From NCBI GenBank assembly GCA_028291445.1, contig JAQGIA010000536.1, positions 1 through 6,979 on the forward strand: DNA of 6,979 bases, written 5' to 3'. Shown piece by piece: positions 1-6,979 of this stretch. The notes below the pieces were generated by a model. That model searched no databases. It was not told the DNA's origin and saw only the letters and a list, made by a program, of their open reading frames with translations. The stretch's first letter is position 1; every line of letters begins with the position of its first letter. The position numbers and the translations under genes are program-made. The stretch comes from Belnapia sp. Its GTDB lineage: Bacteria; Pseudomonadota; Alphaproteobacteria; Acetobacterales; Acetobacteraceae.

Positions 1-786
1 TCGCTGCTCGGGCCGCGGGTGCCGACCTCGCTGAAGGTCTTCCTCACCGCGCTCGCCATCATCGACGACCTGGGTGCGGTGGTGATCATCGCGCTGTTCT
101 ATACCGGCGACATCTCCGGCCTGGACCTCGGGCTGGCGGCGGCGGCGCTGGCGGTGCTGGTGGCGCTGGGCCGCTGCAAGGTCGGTCGGCTCTGGCCCTA
201 CCTGCTGGTGGGGGCCTTGCTGTGGTTCTTCGTGCTGCGCTCCGGCGTGCACGCGACCATCGCCGGCGTGCTGCTGGCCTTCACCATTCCGCTGCGCCCC
301 ACGCCAGGGCAACCGGACGCGGTGGATTCGCCGCTGCATATCCTGGAGCGCGCCCTGCACAGATGGGTCGCCTTCGCGGTGGTGCCGATCTTCGGCTTCG
401 CCAATGCCGGCGTCTCCTTCGCCGGCATCACCGCCGCGGCGCTGGTCGACCATTTGACGCTCGGCGTCGCCCTCGGGCTGCTTATCGGCAAGCTGATCGG
501 CGTCTTCGGGGCGGCGGCGCTGGCCATCCGGCTCGGCATCGCCGAGATGCCGCGCCATGCCACGTGGCGTCAGGTTTTCGGCGTCGCGCTGCTCTGCGGC
601 ATCGGCTTCACCATGAGCCTCTTCATCGGCCTGCTGGCCTTCGCCAGCGAACCGCTGCTGCAGGAGGAGGTAAAGATCGGCATCCTCGGCGGCTCGCTGC
701 TGGCCGGGTTGCTCGGCTGGCTGGTGCTGCGCTTCGCCCCGCCGGCGGGGCGCGGGCGCAAGCCGGCGTCAGCCGGCGCGGCCTGA
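1..786 (+). CDS. nhaA: Na+/H+ antiporter NhaA, C-terminal part (5' end outside window)
   Basis: This is an inner-membrane antiporter that expels Na+ (or Li+) in exchange for protons and so serves pH and sodium homeostasis. The frame is open from base 1, so the start lies upstream; 261 residues are visible, and about 130-140 N-terminal residues are missing compared with the roughly 390-residue family. Visible family signatures are [10 protein letters not shown], whose two aspartates (fragment residues 22-23) correspond to the ion-binding pair Asp163/Asp164 of E. coli NhaA; LLIGK, whose lysine (residue 164) corresponds to Lys300; and [16 protein letters not shown] near the C-terminus. Several hydrophobic membrane segments alternate with short loops. 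The last dozen residues form an Arg/Gly/Ala-rich cytoplasmic tail. A GTG at base 19 is internal and is not the start. The 3' end overlaps the convergent transporter gene by 18 bases. Identification is firm from the motifs. Confidence 0.95.
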   Translation, partial: SLLGPRVPTSLKVFLTALAIIDDLGAVVIIALFYTGDISGLDLGLAAAALAVLVALGRCKVGRLWPYLLVGALLWFFVLRSGVHATIAGVLLAFTIPLRPTPGQPDAVDSPLHILERALHRWVAFAVVPIFGFANAGVSFAGITAAALVDHLTLGVALGLLIGKLIGVFGAAALAIRLGIAEMPRHATWRQVFGVALLCGIGFTMSLFIGLLAFASEPLLQEEVKIGILGGSLLAGLLGWLVLRFAPPAGRGRKPASAGAA

Positions 787-790
787 CGCC
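765..790. terminator. Inverted repeat holding both stop codons of the convergent nhaA and MFS genes
   Basis: GGCGTCAG (765-772) and CTGACGCC (783-790) are perfect 8-base inverted arms around a 10-base loop. The nhaA TGA (784-786) lies in the right arm and the transporter TGA (769-771, minus strand) in the left arm, so each gene ends in the same CTGACGCC word. The hairpin sits where a bidirectional terminator would be expected, but neither side has a T-rich tract, so it is not a classical intrinsic terminator. It might act as an RNA 3'-end stabilising structure or be a by-product of high GC. The repeat is visible; its role is inferred. Confidence 0.35.
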
Positions 791-1986
791 AGGGGCATGG
801 CCTCCGGCACCGGCCGGATGATCCAGTTGAGCCCGCTGGCGAGCAGGCCGACGCCGACCATCACCGGCCAGAAGGCGGCGTAGCTGCCGGCGTATTCCAG
901 CAGCACCGCCCCCGATCCGGCGCCGAGGAAGCCGCCGAGCTGGTGCGACAGGAAGCAGACGCCGTAGAGCGCGCCGAGGTCGGCCACGCCGAAGCGCTGG
1001 GCGATCGCCGCGCTGGTCAGCGGGATGGAGCCGAGCCAGACGAAGCCCATCACCGCGGCGAAAACCAGCGCCCCGGTCTCGGTCGGGGTGGTGAAGGCGA
1101 AGACCGCGATGGCGATGCTGCGCAGCAGGTAGATCCAGCCCAGCACCAGCTCAGGCCGGACCAGGCTGCTGAGCTTGCCGCAGAGCCAGCTGCCGGGGAT
1201 GTTGAACAGCCCGACCGTCATCAGCGCCATCGCCCCCATGCTGGCCGGCATGCCGCAGAGGGCCAGATGGCTCGGCAGGTGCATGGTCAGGAAGGCAAGC
1301 TGGAAGCCGCAGGCGAAGAATCCCGCGGTCAGCAGGGCGAAGTCGCGGTCGCGCAAGGCGTGGCGGGCCAGGGCGGGCAGCCCGGCCAATCCGGTCGGCT
1401 GGGCATTCGCCACCTGGACCGGCGGCTGCCATTCGATGCCGCGGGCGATCGGCACGATGACCAGCACCGTCACTGCCATGATGCCGAGGGTGGTAACCGC
1501 GCCGATGGTGCCGATCAGGCTCTGCGCCAGCGGTACCAGCGCTGCCTGGCCGAGCGAGCCGCCGGCCGAGGCCAGGCCGATCATCTCGCCCCGCCGATGC
1601 GGCGGCACCGCGCGGCCGACCGCCGCCAGCGCTGCTCCGGTGCCGGTGCAGGAGACGCCCATGCCGGTCAGCACGCCGATGCCGAAGAGCACTGCCGAAG
1701 CGGTCGGGAAGTTGGCCGGCAGGCCGAGCCCGGCGGCGAGCAGCACTGCCCCCACCGCCATGACCTTGCCGGCGCCGTGCCGGTCGGCCAGCGCCCCGGT
1801 GATCGGCTGCGACAGGCCCCAGACCAGGTTATGGAAGGCGACCGCGGTGCCGAGCACGGCGGGGGAAAGCCCTTGTTCCGCCGCCAGAGGCAGCAGGAAA
1901 AGCCCGAAGGTCTGCCGCATCCCCAGCGCCAGGCTGATGGAGGCGGCGGCCGAGGCGACGATGATCCAGAGGGCGACCGGCATCAC
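769..1986 (-). CDS. Major facilitator superfamily (MFS) transporter
   Basis: This is a 405-residue integral inner-membrane protein, typical in length for a 12-helix MFS secondary transporter. Hydrophobic segments run throughout, with a longer hydrophilic stretch near residues 185-215 that fits the central loop between the two six-helix halves. The loop after the second helix carries the MFS motif A form [14 protein letters not shown] (residues 64-77). The N-terminal stretch [13 protein letters not shown] followed by [17 protein letters not shown] resembles a common group of proteobacterial MFS permeases whose substrate is usually unassigned, so neither substrate nor direction is proposed. The reading frame starts with adjacent GTG (1986-1984) and ATG (1983-1981) codons; either could be the true start, and no strong Shine-Dalgarno sequence precedes them. 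A promoter-like region lies just upstream. The gene overlaps nhaA tail to tail. Confidence 0.9.
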   Translation of the reverse strand: MMPVALWIIVASAAASISLALGMRQTFGLFLLPLAAEQGLSPAVLGTAVAFHNLVWGLSQPITGALADRHGAGKVMAVGAVLLAAGLGLPANFPTASAVLFGIGVLTGMGVSCTGTGAALAAVGRAVPPHRRGEMIGLASAGGSLGQAALVPLAQSLIGTIGAVTTLGIMAVTVLVIVPIARGIEWQPPVQVANAQPTGLAGLPALARHALRDRDFALLTAGFFACGFQLAFLTMHLPSHLALCGMPASMGAMALMTVGLFNIPGSWLCGKLSSLVRPELVLGWIYLLRSIAIAVFAFTTPTETGALVFAAVMGFVWLGSIPLTSAAIAQRFGVADLGALYGVCFLSHQLGGFLGAGSGAVLLEYAGSYAAFWPVMVGVGLLASGLNWIIRPVPEAMPLASGRAG

Positions 1987-1998
1987 GCCATGAAAGGC

Positions 1999-2010
1999 GG
2001 CGCCGGCGCC
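1999..2010. repeat. Perfect 12-base palindrome in the transporter leader
   Basis: GGCGCCGGCGCC is its own reverse complement and lies 12 bases upstream of the transporter GTG codon, within the probable mRNA leader. It could form a short hairpin close to the start codon or be a protein-binding site. In DNA this GC-rich such palindromes also arise by chance, so function is uncertain. Confidence 0.25.
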
Positions 2011-2013
2011 AGG

Positions 2014-2052
2014 CGCAACACTATGTTACGCCGACCCTGCCATGCACCCCAA
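2014..2052 (-). promoter_or_regulatory. Candidate promoter and operator-like dyad for the MFS transporter gene
   Basis: On the minus strand TTGGGG (2052-2047) and TAACAT (2028-2023) are separated by 18 bases, a plausible sigma70-type -35/-10 pair. It would place the transcription start about 30 bases before the transporter start codon. Overlapping the -10 is a 17-base imperfect dyad, CGCAACACTATGTTACG (2014-2030), with the AACA/TGTT core and outer CG/CG pairs symmetric. That is where a repressor operator would sit. Hexamer matches are only partial and no regulator gene is adjacent. Confidence 0.28.
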
Positions 2053-2091
2053 GGGGGCACTGGGGCGACGGCGAGGGCCGGCGCGGGTGGC

Positions 2092-2376
2092 TCAGTGGCG
2101 GGTGGTCAGCTGGCCGGTGGCGACCCGGTCGATGTCGCCGCGGGTCAGGCCGATGTCGACCAGCTCCCGCTGCGAGAGCGAGGCCAGTTCGGCGCGTAGC
2201 CGGGCGCGGGCGGGCCAGCCGAGGAGCTTGTCGGCGAAGCGGGCGAGGCCCTGCACCAGCGCGGCGCGGCTGGCGCGGCCGGCGGCGTCGCGCAGCGCTT
2301 CCATCTGCTCGGCGGCGGGGTTGCGGGGCAGGGGGAGGAGCAGCGCGGCCTCCGCCTTGGTCATACGGGCGTCCAT
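2092..2376 (-). CDS. DUF1127 family small protein
   Basis: This is a 94-residue protein whose C-terminal part, RAELASLSQRELVDIGLTR (residues 61-79) followed by GDIDRVA, matches the DUF1127 (YjiS-like) pattern of an arginine-rich helix, then L-S-x-R-E-L-x-D-I-G-L-x-R-x-D-I. DUF1127 proteins are small, basic and common in alpha- and gammaproteobacteria. Some small members have been linked to RNA turnover and to phosphate or stress responses, but I cannot assign a role to this one. Many members are only about 45-70 residues; here about 55 residues of Ala/Leu/Arg-rich sequence precede the domain. The ATG at 2376 is chosen because GGAAG (2387-2383) lies 6 bases before it; an in-frame ATG at 2364 is an alternative. 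Upstream in-frame sequence runs through the intergenic region into the aminopeptidase gene and looks non-coding. The gene is divergent from the aminopeptidase and lies 105 bases upstream of the transporter on the same strand. Confidence 0.82.
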   Translation of the reverse strand: MDARMTKAEAALLLPLPRNPAAEQMEALRDAAGRASRAALVQGLARFADKLLGWPARARLRAELASLSQRELVDIGLTRGDIDRVATGQLTTRH

Positions 2377-2548
2377 GGGTAGCTTCCGATCATGCGCGGG
2401 GCGGGAATGGCCCCAGCGCCACGCAGCAGGAGATAGGCCCGGGTTGGTATTGTTGCTCGTGCGAAGGTAACAGCCTTGCCATGCGTTGAATGCGTAGCTT
2501 TCTGTGGATGCCAGCGTTTTTGCTTTACCTTTCCGTGAGGGAATGCCG
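2377..2548. promoter_or_regulatory. Divergent intergenic region between DUF1127 and aminopeptidase P genes
   Basis: These 172 bases separate two head-to-head genes and must hold the signals for at least the aminopeptidase gene. Base composition is visibly richer in A/T than the flanking genes around 2440-2530. On the plus strand TTGGTA (2444-2449) is followed after 18 bases by TAACAG (2468-2473), a weak -35/-10 candidate for the aminopeptidase. No convincing hexamer pair was found on the minus strand. No riboswitch or strong hairpin was recognised. Confidence 0.35.
2535..2542 (+). promoter_or_regulatory. Ribosome binding site deciding the aminopeptidase P start
   Basis: GTGAGGGA contains a good Shine-Dalgarno core (GAGGG, 2537-2541), placed 7 bases before ATG 2549. 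The ATG at 2543 is too close to this core, and the upstream in-frame GTG at 2504 has no comparable site. The start at 2549 is therefore preferred, with ATG 2558 a weaker alternative. Confidence 0.6.
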
Positions 2549-4384
2549 ATGACTGCTATGAACGCTTCGGATGACGCCCCTGGTGATGCCCTGGGTGAAC
2601 GTCTTGCGGCCCTGCGGGCCGAACTCGCCCGTGCCGGGGTGGATGGTTTCCTGGTGCCGCGCGCGGATGAGTACCTGGGCGAATACGTCCCGCCTTCGGG
2701 CGAAAGGCTGGCCTGGCTGACCGGCTTCACCGGCAGCGCCGGGTTGGCGGTGGTGCTGGCCGATCGCGCCGCGATCTTCACCGATGGCCGCTACACCACC
2801 CAGGCGGCGCAGCAGACCGACCTCGCGCTTTGGGAACAGCGCCACATCACCGAGGAGCCGGCCGCCGACTGGCTGGCCCAGCATGCCGCCGGACGTCGTA
2901 TCGGCTACGATCCCTGGCTGCATGCCGAGGCGGCGCTGGCCCGGCTTGAGAAGCCCCAACTCGAAAAGCCCCATGCAGGCACCTCGGCCGTCACCTTCGT
3001 GCCGCTGCCGGCCAATCCGATCGATGCGGTCTGGGCCGATCGTCCGGCCGCACCGCTGGCGCCCGCCGTGCCGCATCCGCTGCGCTACGCCGGGGTGACG
3101 GCGGCCGAGAAGCGCGCCGCTGCGGCCGAAGCGCTGCGCGCCGCCGGCCAGGACGCCGCCGTGCTGGCCGATGCCCATTCGCTGGCGTGGCTGCTGAATA
3201 TCCGTGGCGGCGACTTGGCGCATACCCCCTTGGCACTGGGCTTCGCCCTGCTGCGGGCGGATGGCACGGCCGAGGTCTTCATGGACCCCGGCAAGGTCCC
3301 GGCCGAGACCCGCATGCATCTGGGCAATGACGTGGTGGTGCGGCCGCGCGGCGAGCTGGCCGCGGCCCTCGGCCGCCTTGCGGGCAAGACCGTGCGGCTG
3401 GATGCCGAGGCGACGCCGGCTTGGTTCGCCGCCACGCTGCGCGCCGCCGGCGCCACCATCGCCCCGGGCGACGATCCCTGCCGGTTGCCGCGTGCCTGCA
3501 AGAACCCGGTGGAGCAGGAAGGTGCCCGCAGCGCGCATCGGCGCGACGCGGTGGCGCTGGCCCGCTTCCTCGCCTGGTTCGCCGCGGCGGCCCCAGCCGG
3601 TGGCCAGACCGAGTTGAGCGCCGCCGAGCGCCTGCTGGCCTTCCGCCGCGAAGTCCCGCTGTTCCAGGCCGAGAGCTTCCCGGCGAGCAGCGGCGCCGGG
3701 GAGAATGGCGCCATTGTCCACTACCGCGTCACGCCGGAGAGCGACCGGCCGATCCGGGCCGATGAATGCTACCTGATCGACAGCGGCGGACAGTTCCTGG
3801 ACGGCACCACCGACGTGACCCGCACCCTCTGGACCGGGCCGGGTGTGGCGCCGGAGGGGCTGCGGTCGCGCTATACCCGGGTATTGCAGGGCCATATCGG
3901 GCTGGCGACGCTGCGCTTTCCCAAGGGTGTCGCCGGGCCGCATGTGGATGCCATCGCCCGCCGCGCGCTTTGGGAGGCGGGGCTCGATTTCGATCATGGC
4001 ACCGGCCATGGCGTCGGCAGCTTCCTGTCGGTGCATGAGGGACCGGCCTCGATCAGCCGGGCCGCGAAGCCGGTGCCGCTGGCGGCGGGGATGATCCTGT
4101 CGGATGAACCCGGCTACTACCTGCCGGGGCATTACGGCATCCGGATCGAGAACCTGCTGCTGGTGCGGGAGGCGGCGCCGCAGCCCGACCAGGTGAAGCC
4201 CTTCCTGGAATTCGAGACGCTGACCCTGGCGCCCTATGCCCGGGCGCTGATCGAGGTCGGGCTGCTCTCCCCCGCCGAGCGCGCCTGGGTGGATGCCTAT
4301 CAGGCCCGGGTGCTGGCCGAGGTGGCGCCGGGCTGCGACGCGGCGACGGCGGCCTGGCTGGCAGCGGCCTGCGCGCCGCTTTAA
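2549..4384 (+). CDS. Aminopeptidase P (Xaa-Pro aminopeptidase), M24B family
   Basis: This 611-residue cytosolic metallopeptidase should remove an N-terminal residue from peptides with proline in second position. It has the long three-domain form seen in eukaryotic XPNPEP1 and many bacteria: a creatinase-like N-terminal domain (about residues 15-140), a second creatinase-like domain (about 170-310, with NIRGGD at 217-222), the pita-bread catalytic domain (about 315-545) and an M24 C-terminal segment beginning near FLEFETLTLAPYARAL. All five dinuclear metal ligands are present: Asp411 and Asp422 in DSGGQFLDGTTDVTRT, His487 in GTGHGVG, Glu520 in SDEPGYY and Glu534 in GIRIEN. The active-site histidines His391 (IVHYR), His483 (DHGTGH) and His496 (VHEGP) are also present. 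Spacings match human XPNPEP1 closely, apart from about two extra residues between the second aspartate and the histidine ligand. No signal peptide or membrane segment is seen. The enzyme looks intact and active. Its TAA shares a TTAA with the stop of the convergent gene. Confidence 0.95.
   Translation: MTAMNASDDAPGDALGERLAALRAELARAGVDGFLVPRADEYLGEYVPPSGERLAWLTGFTGSAGLAVVLADRAAIFTDGRYTTQAAQQTDLALWEQRHITEEPAADWLAQHAAGRRIGYDPWLHAEAALARLEKPQLEKPHAGTSAVTFVPLPANPIDAVWADRPAAPLAPAVPHPLRYAGVTAAEKRAAAAEALRAAGQDAAVLADAHSLAWLLNIRGGDLAHTPLALGFALLRADGTAEVFMDPGKVPAETRMHLGNDVVVRPRGELAAALGRLAGKTVRLDAEATPAWFAATLRAAGATIAPGDDPCRLPRACKNPVEQEGARSAHRRDAVALARFLAWFAAAAPAGGQTELSAAERLLAFRREVPLFQAESFPASSGAGENGAIVHYRVTPESDRPIRADECYLIDSGGQFLDGTTDVTRTLWTGPGVAPEGLRSRYTRVLQGHIGLATLRFPKGVAGPHVDAIARRALWEAGLDFDHGTGHGVGSFLSVHEGPASISRAAKPVPLAAGMILSDEPGYYLPGHYGIRIENLLLVREAAPQPDQVKPFLEFETLTLAPYARALIEVGLLSPAERAWVDAYQARVLAEVAPGCDAATAAWLAAACAPL
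4381..4384. other. Shared TTAA stop overlap of convergent genes
   Basis: The self-complementary TTAA supplies TAA to the aminopeptidase gene on the plus strand (4382-4384) and TAA to the RTX-like gene on the minus strand (4383-4381). No spacer is left for a terminator between the two genes, so termination must occur inside the opposing coding region or depend on other factors. Confidence 0.9.
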
Positions 4385-5583
4385 GCGATTCCGGCCAGCG
4401 TCCGGCTGCCGATGATGCCGCCGCCGCCCTCGCGGTTGTCGAAGACGAAGCTGACCCGCCCGGCGGTGTAGTCGTGGATGACGATCCGGTCGCCCGAGGC
4501 CGCCATGGTGAGGGTCAGGTCGGTGCCGTCGAGGTTGGCGGCGACCTCGTCCGGGGCGATGCCCTGCAGGACCAGCGCCGCATGGGAGGCGCCATGCCCG
4601 GCCTCCCCGGGCTGCGGCACAGCCATGCGGAAGCTGTCGGAGGCGGCGATGCCGATGGCCTGGGCCTCGAAGGCGCCCGAGCCGTCGCCGATTACCGGGC
4701 GGGAGGCGGTGGTGCGGGCGCCGTATCGGGCCGCCGCCAGGGTGATCTCGTCCTGGCCGTCGCCGCGTCGGAAGGCGATGGTGCTGAGGTCGGCATTGCC
4801 GAGCAGGATGCTGTCCTGGCCGAGGCCGGCGTTCACCCATTGGGCGCCGCTGATGGTGTCGTTGCCGGCGCCCGTCGCCACGGTGGTCGCGTTGCCCTGG
4901 ACGGCGACGGCATCATTGCCGGCGCCGCTACGCAGGGTGCCGAAATCGCCGGTCATGGTGACCAAGTTGTTGCCGTCGCCGAGGTCGATCTCGCCGAAGG
5001 CGCCGAAGGTGGCGGCGACTTCGTCATTGTCCGCACCAGCCGCGATGGCGAGGCCACCGGTGGTCGCCACCGAGATCAGGTTGTCGCCGGCGCCCGCGTC
5101 GATGCTGAGGCTGGCATTGCCTTTGGCGCCACTGGCCACGGCATAGGCCCGGATCAGATCATCCGCGGCGCCGGCGCGGATATCCACGCCGACCGGGCCG
5201 TCGCCATCCGGTGCGGCGGTCACCTGGGTGACGACGGCCGCGGGTTTGGCGGGGTCGGTTTCGATGGAGGCGCCGGCCGCGCCGGAACCGCCGCCCGAGA
5301 CGGCCGTGAGCTGGCCCGCCCCGGTCATCTCGGCCGAGACCGGCGTCGTCAGGCGCAGCCCGGGTGGGCCGAAGAACCGCGGCTCCCGCGTCGAAGCGCC
5401 GATCAGCGGGTTGCCGGCCGCCAGCAGGTCGAGCATCCCGAGCAGCAGGCGCGCCTGCGCCGACAGCTCCACGCTGTCGGTGATGGAACCCGCCCCGCTT
5501 GCCGTGCCCTGGCCCTGGGTGGCGAGGCTCGGGCGCGGCATGCTGACCGGGTTCGTGGCCCAGAAATTCGTGATGCTGGTCAT
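4381..5583 (-). CDS. RTX-like calcium-binding beta-roll protein, probably secreted
   Basis: This is a 400-residue protein rich in Gly, Ala and Asp, with no cysteine and only two lysines, a composition typical of type I secretion substrates. There is no N-terminal signal peptide. Residues 33-55 (ITDSVELSAQARLLLGMLDL onward) look like an amphipathic helix; residues 85-130 are a low-complexity Gly/Ala/Thr linker. Residues 138-280 hold eight copies of a degenerate hemolysin-type motif (G-x-G-x-D/N-x-hydrophobic), for example GAGNDAV, GAGNDTI, GLGQDSI and GDGQDEI. Residues 300-400 form a C-terminal domain containing GTDLTLTM, GDRIVIHDY and SFVFDN, resembling the module that follows RTX repeats and often carries the uncleaved secretion signal. 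Known RTX proteins bind Ca2+ and fold outside the cell; export is inferred here and no transporter genes are in view. The ATG at 5583 lacks a strong ribosome binding site. The gene follows ligA by 58 bases on the same strand. Specific function is unknown. Confidence 0.8.
   Translation of the reverse strand: MTSITNFWATNPVSMPRPSLATQGQGTASGAGSITDSVELSAQARLLLGMLDLLAAGNPLIGASTREPRFFGPPGLRLTTPVSAEMTGAGQLTAVSGGGSGAAGASIETDPAKPAAVVTQVTAAPDGDGPVGVDIRAGAADDLIRAYAVASGAKGNASLSIDAGAGDNLISVATTGGLAIAAGADNDEVAATFGAFGEIDLGDGNNLVTMTGDFGTLRSGAGNDAVAVQGNATTVATGAGNDTISGAQWVNAGLGQDSILLGNADLSTIAFRRGDGQDEITLAAARYGARTTASRPVIGDGSGAFEAQAIGIAASDSFRMAVPQPGEAGHGASHAALVLQGIAPDEVAANLDGTDLTLTMAASGDRIVIHDYTAGRVSFVFDNREGGGGIIGSRTLAGIA
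4744..5172 (-). repeat. Degenerate RTX-type repeats, period about 18-19 residues
   Basis: The motif G-x-G-x-D/N-x-hydrophobic begins at residues 138, 164, 183, 202, 220, 238, 253 and 274 of the encoded protein. Between residues 164 and 238 the intervals are 19, 19, 18 and 18 residues; the outer ones are 26, 15 and 21. Each motif-bearing half-turn alternates with a half-turn lacking the aspartate motif, such as TGDFGTLRS or QGNATTVAT. Classical RTX arrays repeat every 9 residues, so here only alternate turns keep calcium-type residues. Confidence 0.7.
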
Positions 5584-5592
5584 GCCTGGCCG

Positions 5593-5610
5593 CCCGCAAT
5601 TTTTGCAGGG
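5593..5610 (-). promoter_or_regulatory. Small hairpin just upstream of the RTX-like gene
   Basis: On the minus strand CCCTGCAAAAATTGCGGG can pair CCC with GGG and GCAA with TTGC around an AAA loop, leaving one bulged T: a 7-pair stem ending 9 bases before the ATG at 5583. It lies in the 58-base gap after ligA. No U-tract follows, so it is not an intrinsic terminator for ligA. It overlaps the zone where a ribosome binding site should be and might modulate translation. Function is speculative. Confidence 0.22.
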
Positions 5611-5641
5611 CCAACCTGCGCCGAAACCCGTTACGAACCGC

Positions 5642-6979
<1,338 letters not shown>

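Noticed and set aside
943..2199. 418-codon open frame on the plus strand antisense to the MFS gene
   Set aside because: Composition is dominated by Arg, Gly, Ala, Gln and Asp with no domain pattern; the opposite strand encodes a clear membrane transporter.
2504..2548. GTG start at 2504 for the aminopeptidase
   Set aside because: No ribosome binding site precedes it, and the added residues fall in an A/T-richer leader. GAGGG is correctly spaced for ATG 2549.
2377..2781. Upstream in-frame extension of the DUF1127 gene to a 229-residue protein
   Set aside because: The extension crosses the divergent intergenic region and the 5' part of the aminopeptidase gene, its sequence looks non-coding, and a suitable start with a Shine-Dalgarno-like GGAAG exists at 2376.
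2525..4840. 771-codon open frame on the minus strand antisense to the aminopeptidase gene and the RTX-like gene's 3' end
   Set aside because: It is a high-GC shadow frame: the product is an Arg/Gly/Gln/His/Pro-rich string without recognisable domains, and it lies opposite an intact, motif-complete enzyme.
5584..5641. Intrinsic terminator after ligA
   Set aside because: The only hairpin (5593-5610) has no following U-tract on the minus strand, so read-through into the RTX-like gene is more likely.

Overview
The window looks like an ordinary stretch of a high-GC proteobacterial chromosome. Strong G/C bias at third codon positions, a DUF1127 small protein and the style of the LigA and NhaA sequences suggest an alphaproteobacterium, perhaps Rhodospirillales/Acetobacteraceae. 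That placement is inference from composition and protein style, not a database result. No rRNA, tRNA, CRISPR array, insertion sequence or phage gene was seen.

Layout: the left edge (1-786, +) is the C-terminal two thirds of an NhaA-type Na+/H+ antiporter. It converges with, and overlaps by 18 bases, a major facilitator superfamily transporter on the minus strand (769-1986). Both stop codons lie in the arms of an inverted repeat. Upstream of the transporter on the same strand is a 94-residue DUF1127 protein (2092-2376, -). A 172-base divergent intergenic region separates it from a 611-residue M24B aminopeptidase P (2549-4384, +) with a complete set of metal ligands and active-site histidines. 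That gene converges with a 400-residue glycine/aspartate-rich calcium-binding beta-roll (RTX-like) protein (4381-5583, -), the two sharing a TTAA where both stop. A 58-base gap upstream leads to the C-terminal 445 residues of NAD-dependent DNA ligase LigA (5642 to the right edge, -), whose catalytic lysine lies outside the window.

The genes do not form one pathway: ion homeostasis, solute transport, a small regulator-like protein, peptide turnover, a probable secreted protein and DNA ligation sit side by side. The ligA and RTX-like genes are the most plausible co-transcribed pair. The most distinctive item is the RTX-like protein: its calcium-type motifs recur about every 18-19 residues instead of every 9, which suggests a beta-roll with calcium turns along one edge only. 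I found no convincing evidence of a new multi-gene system.
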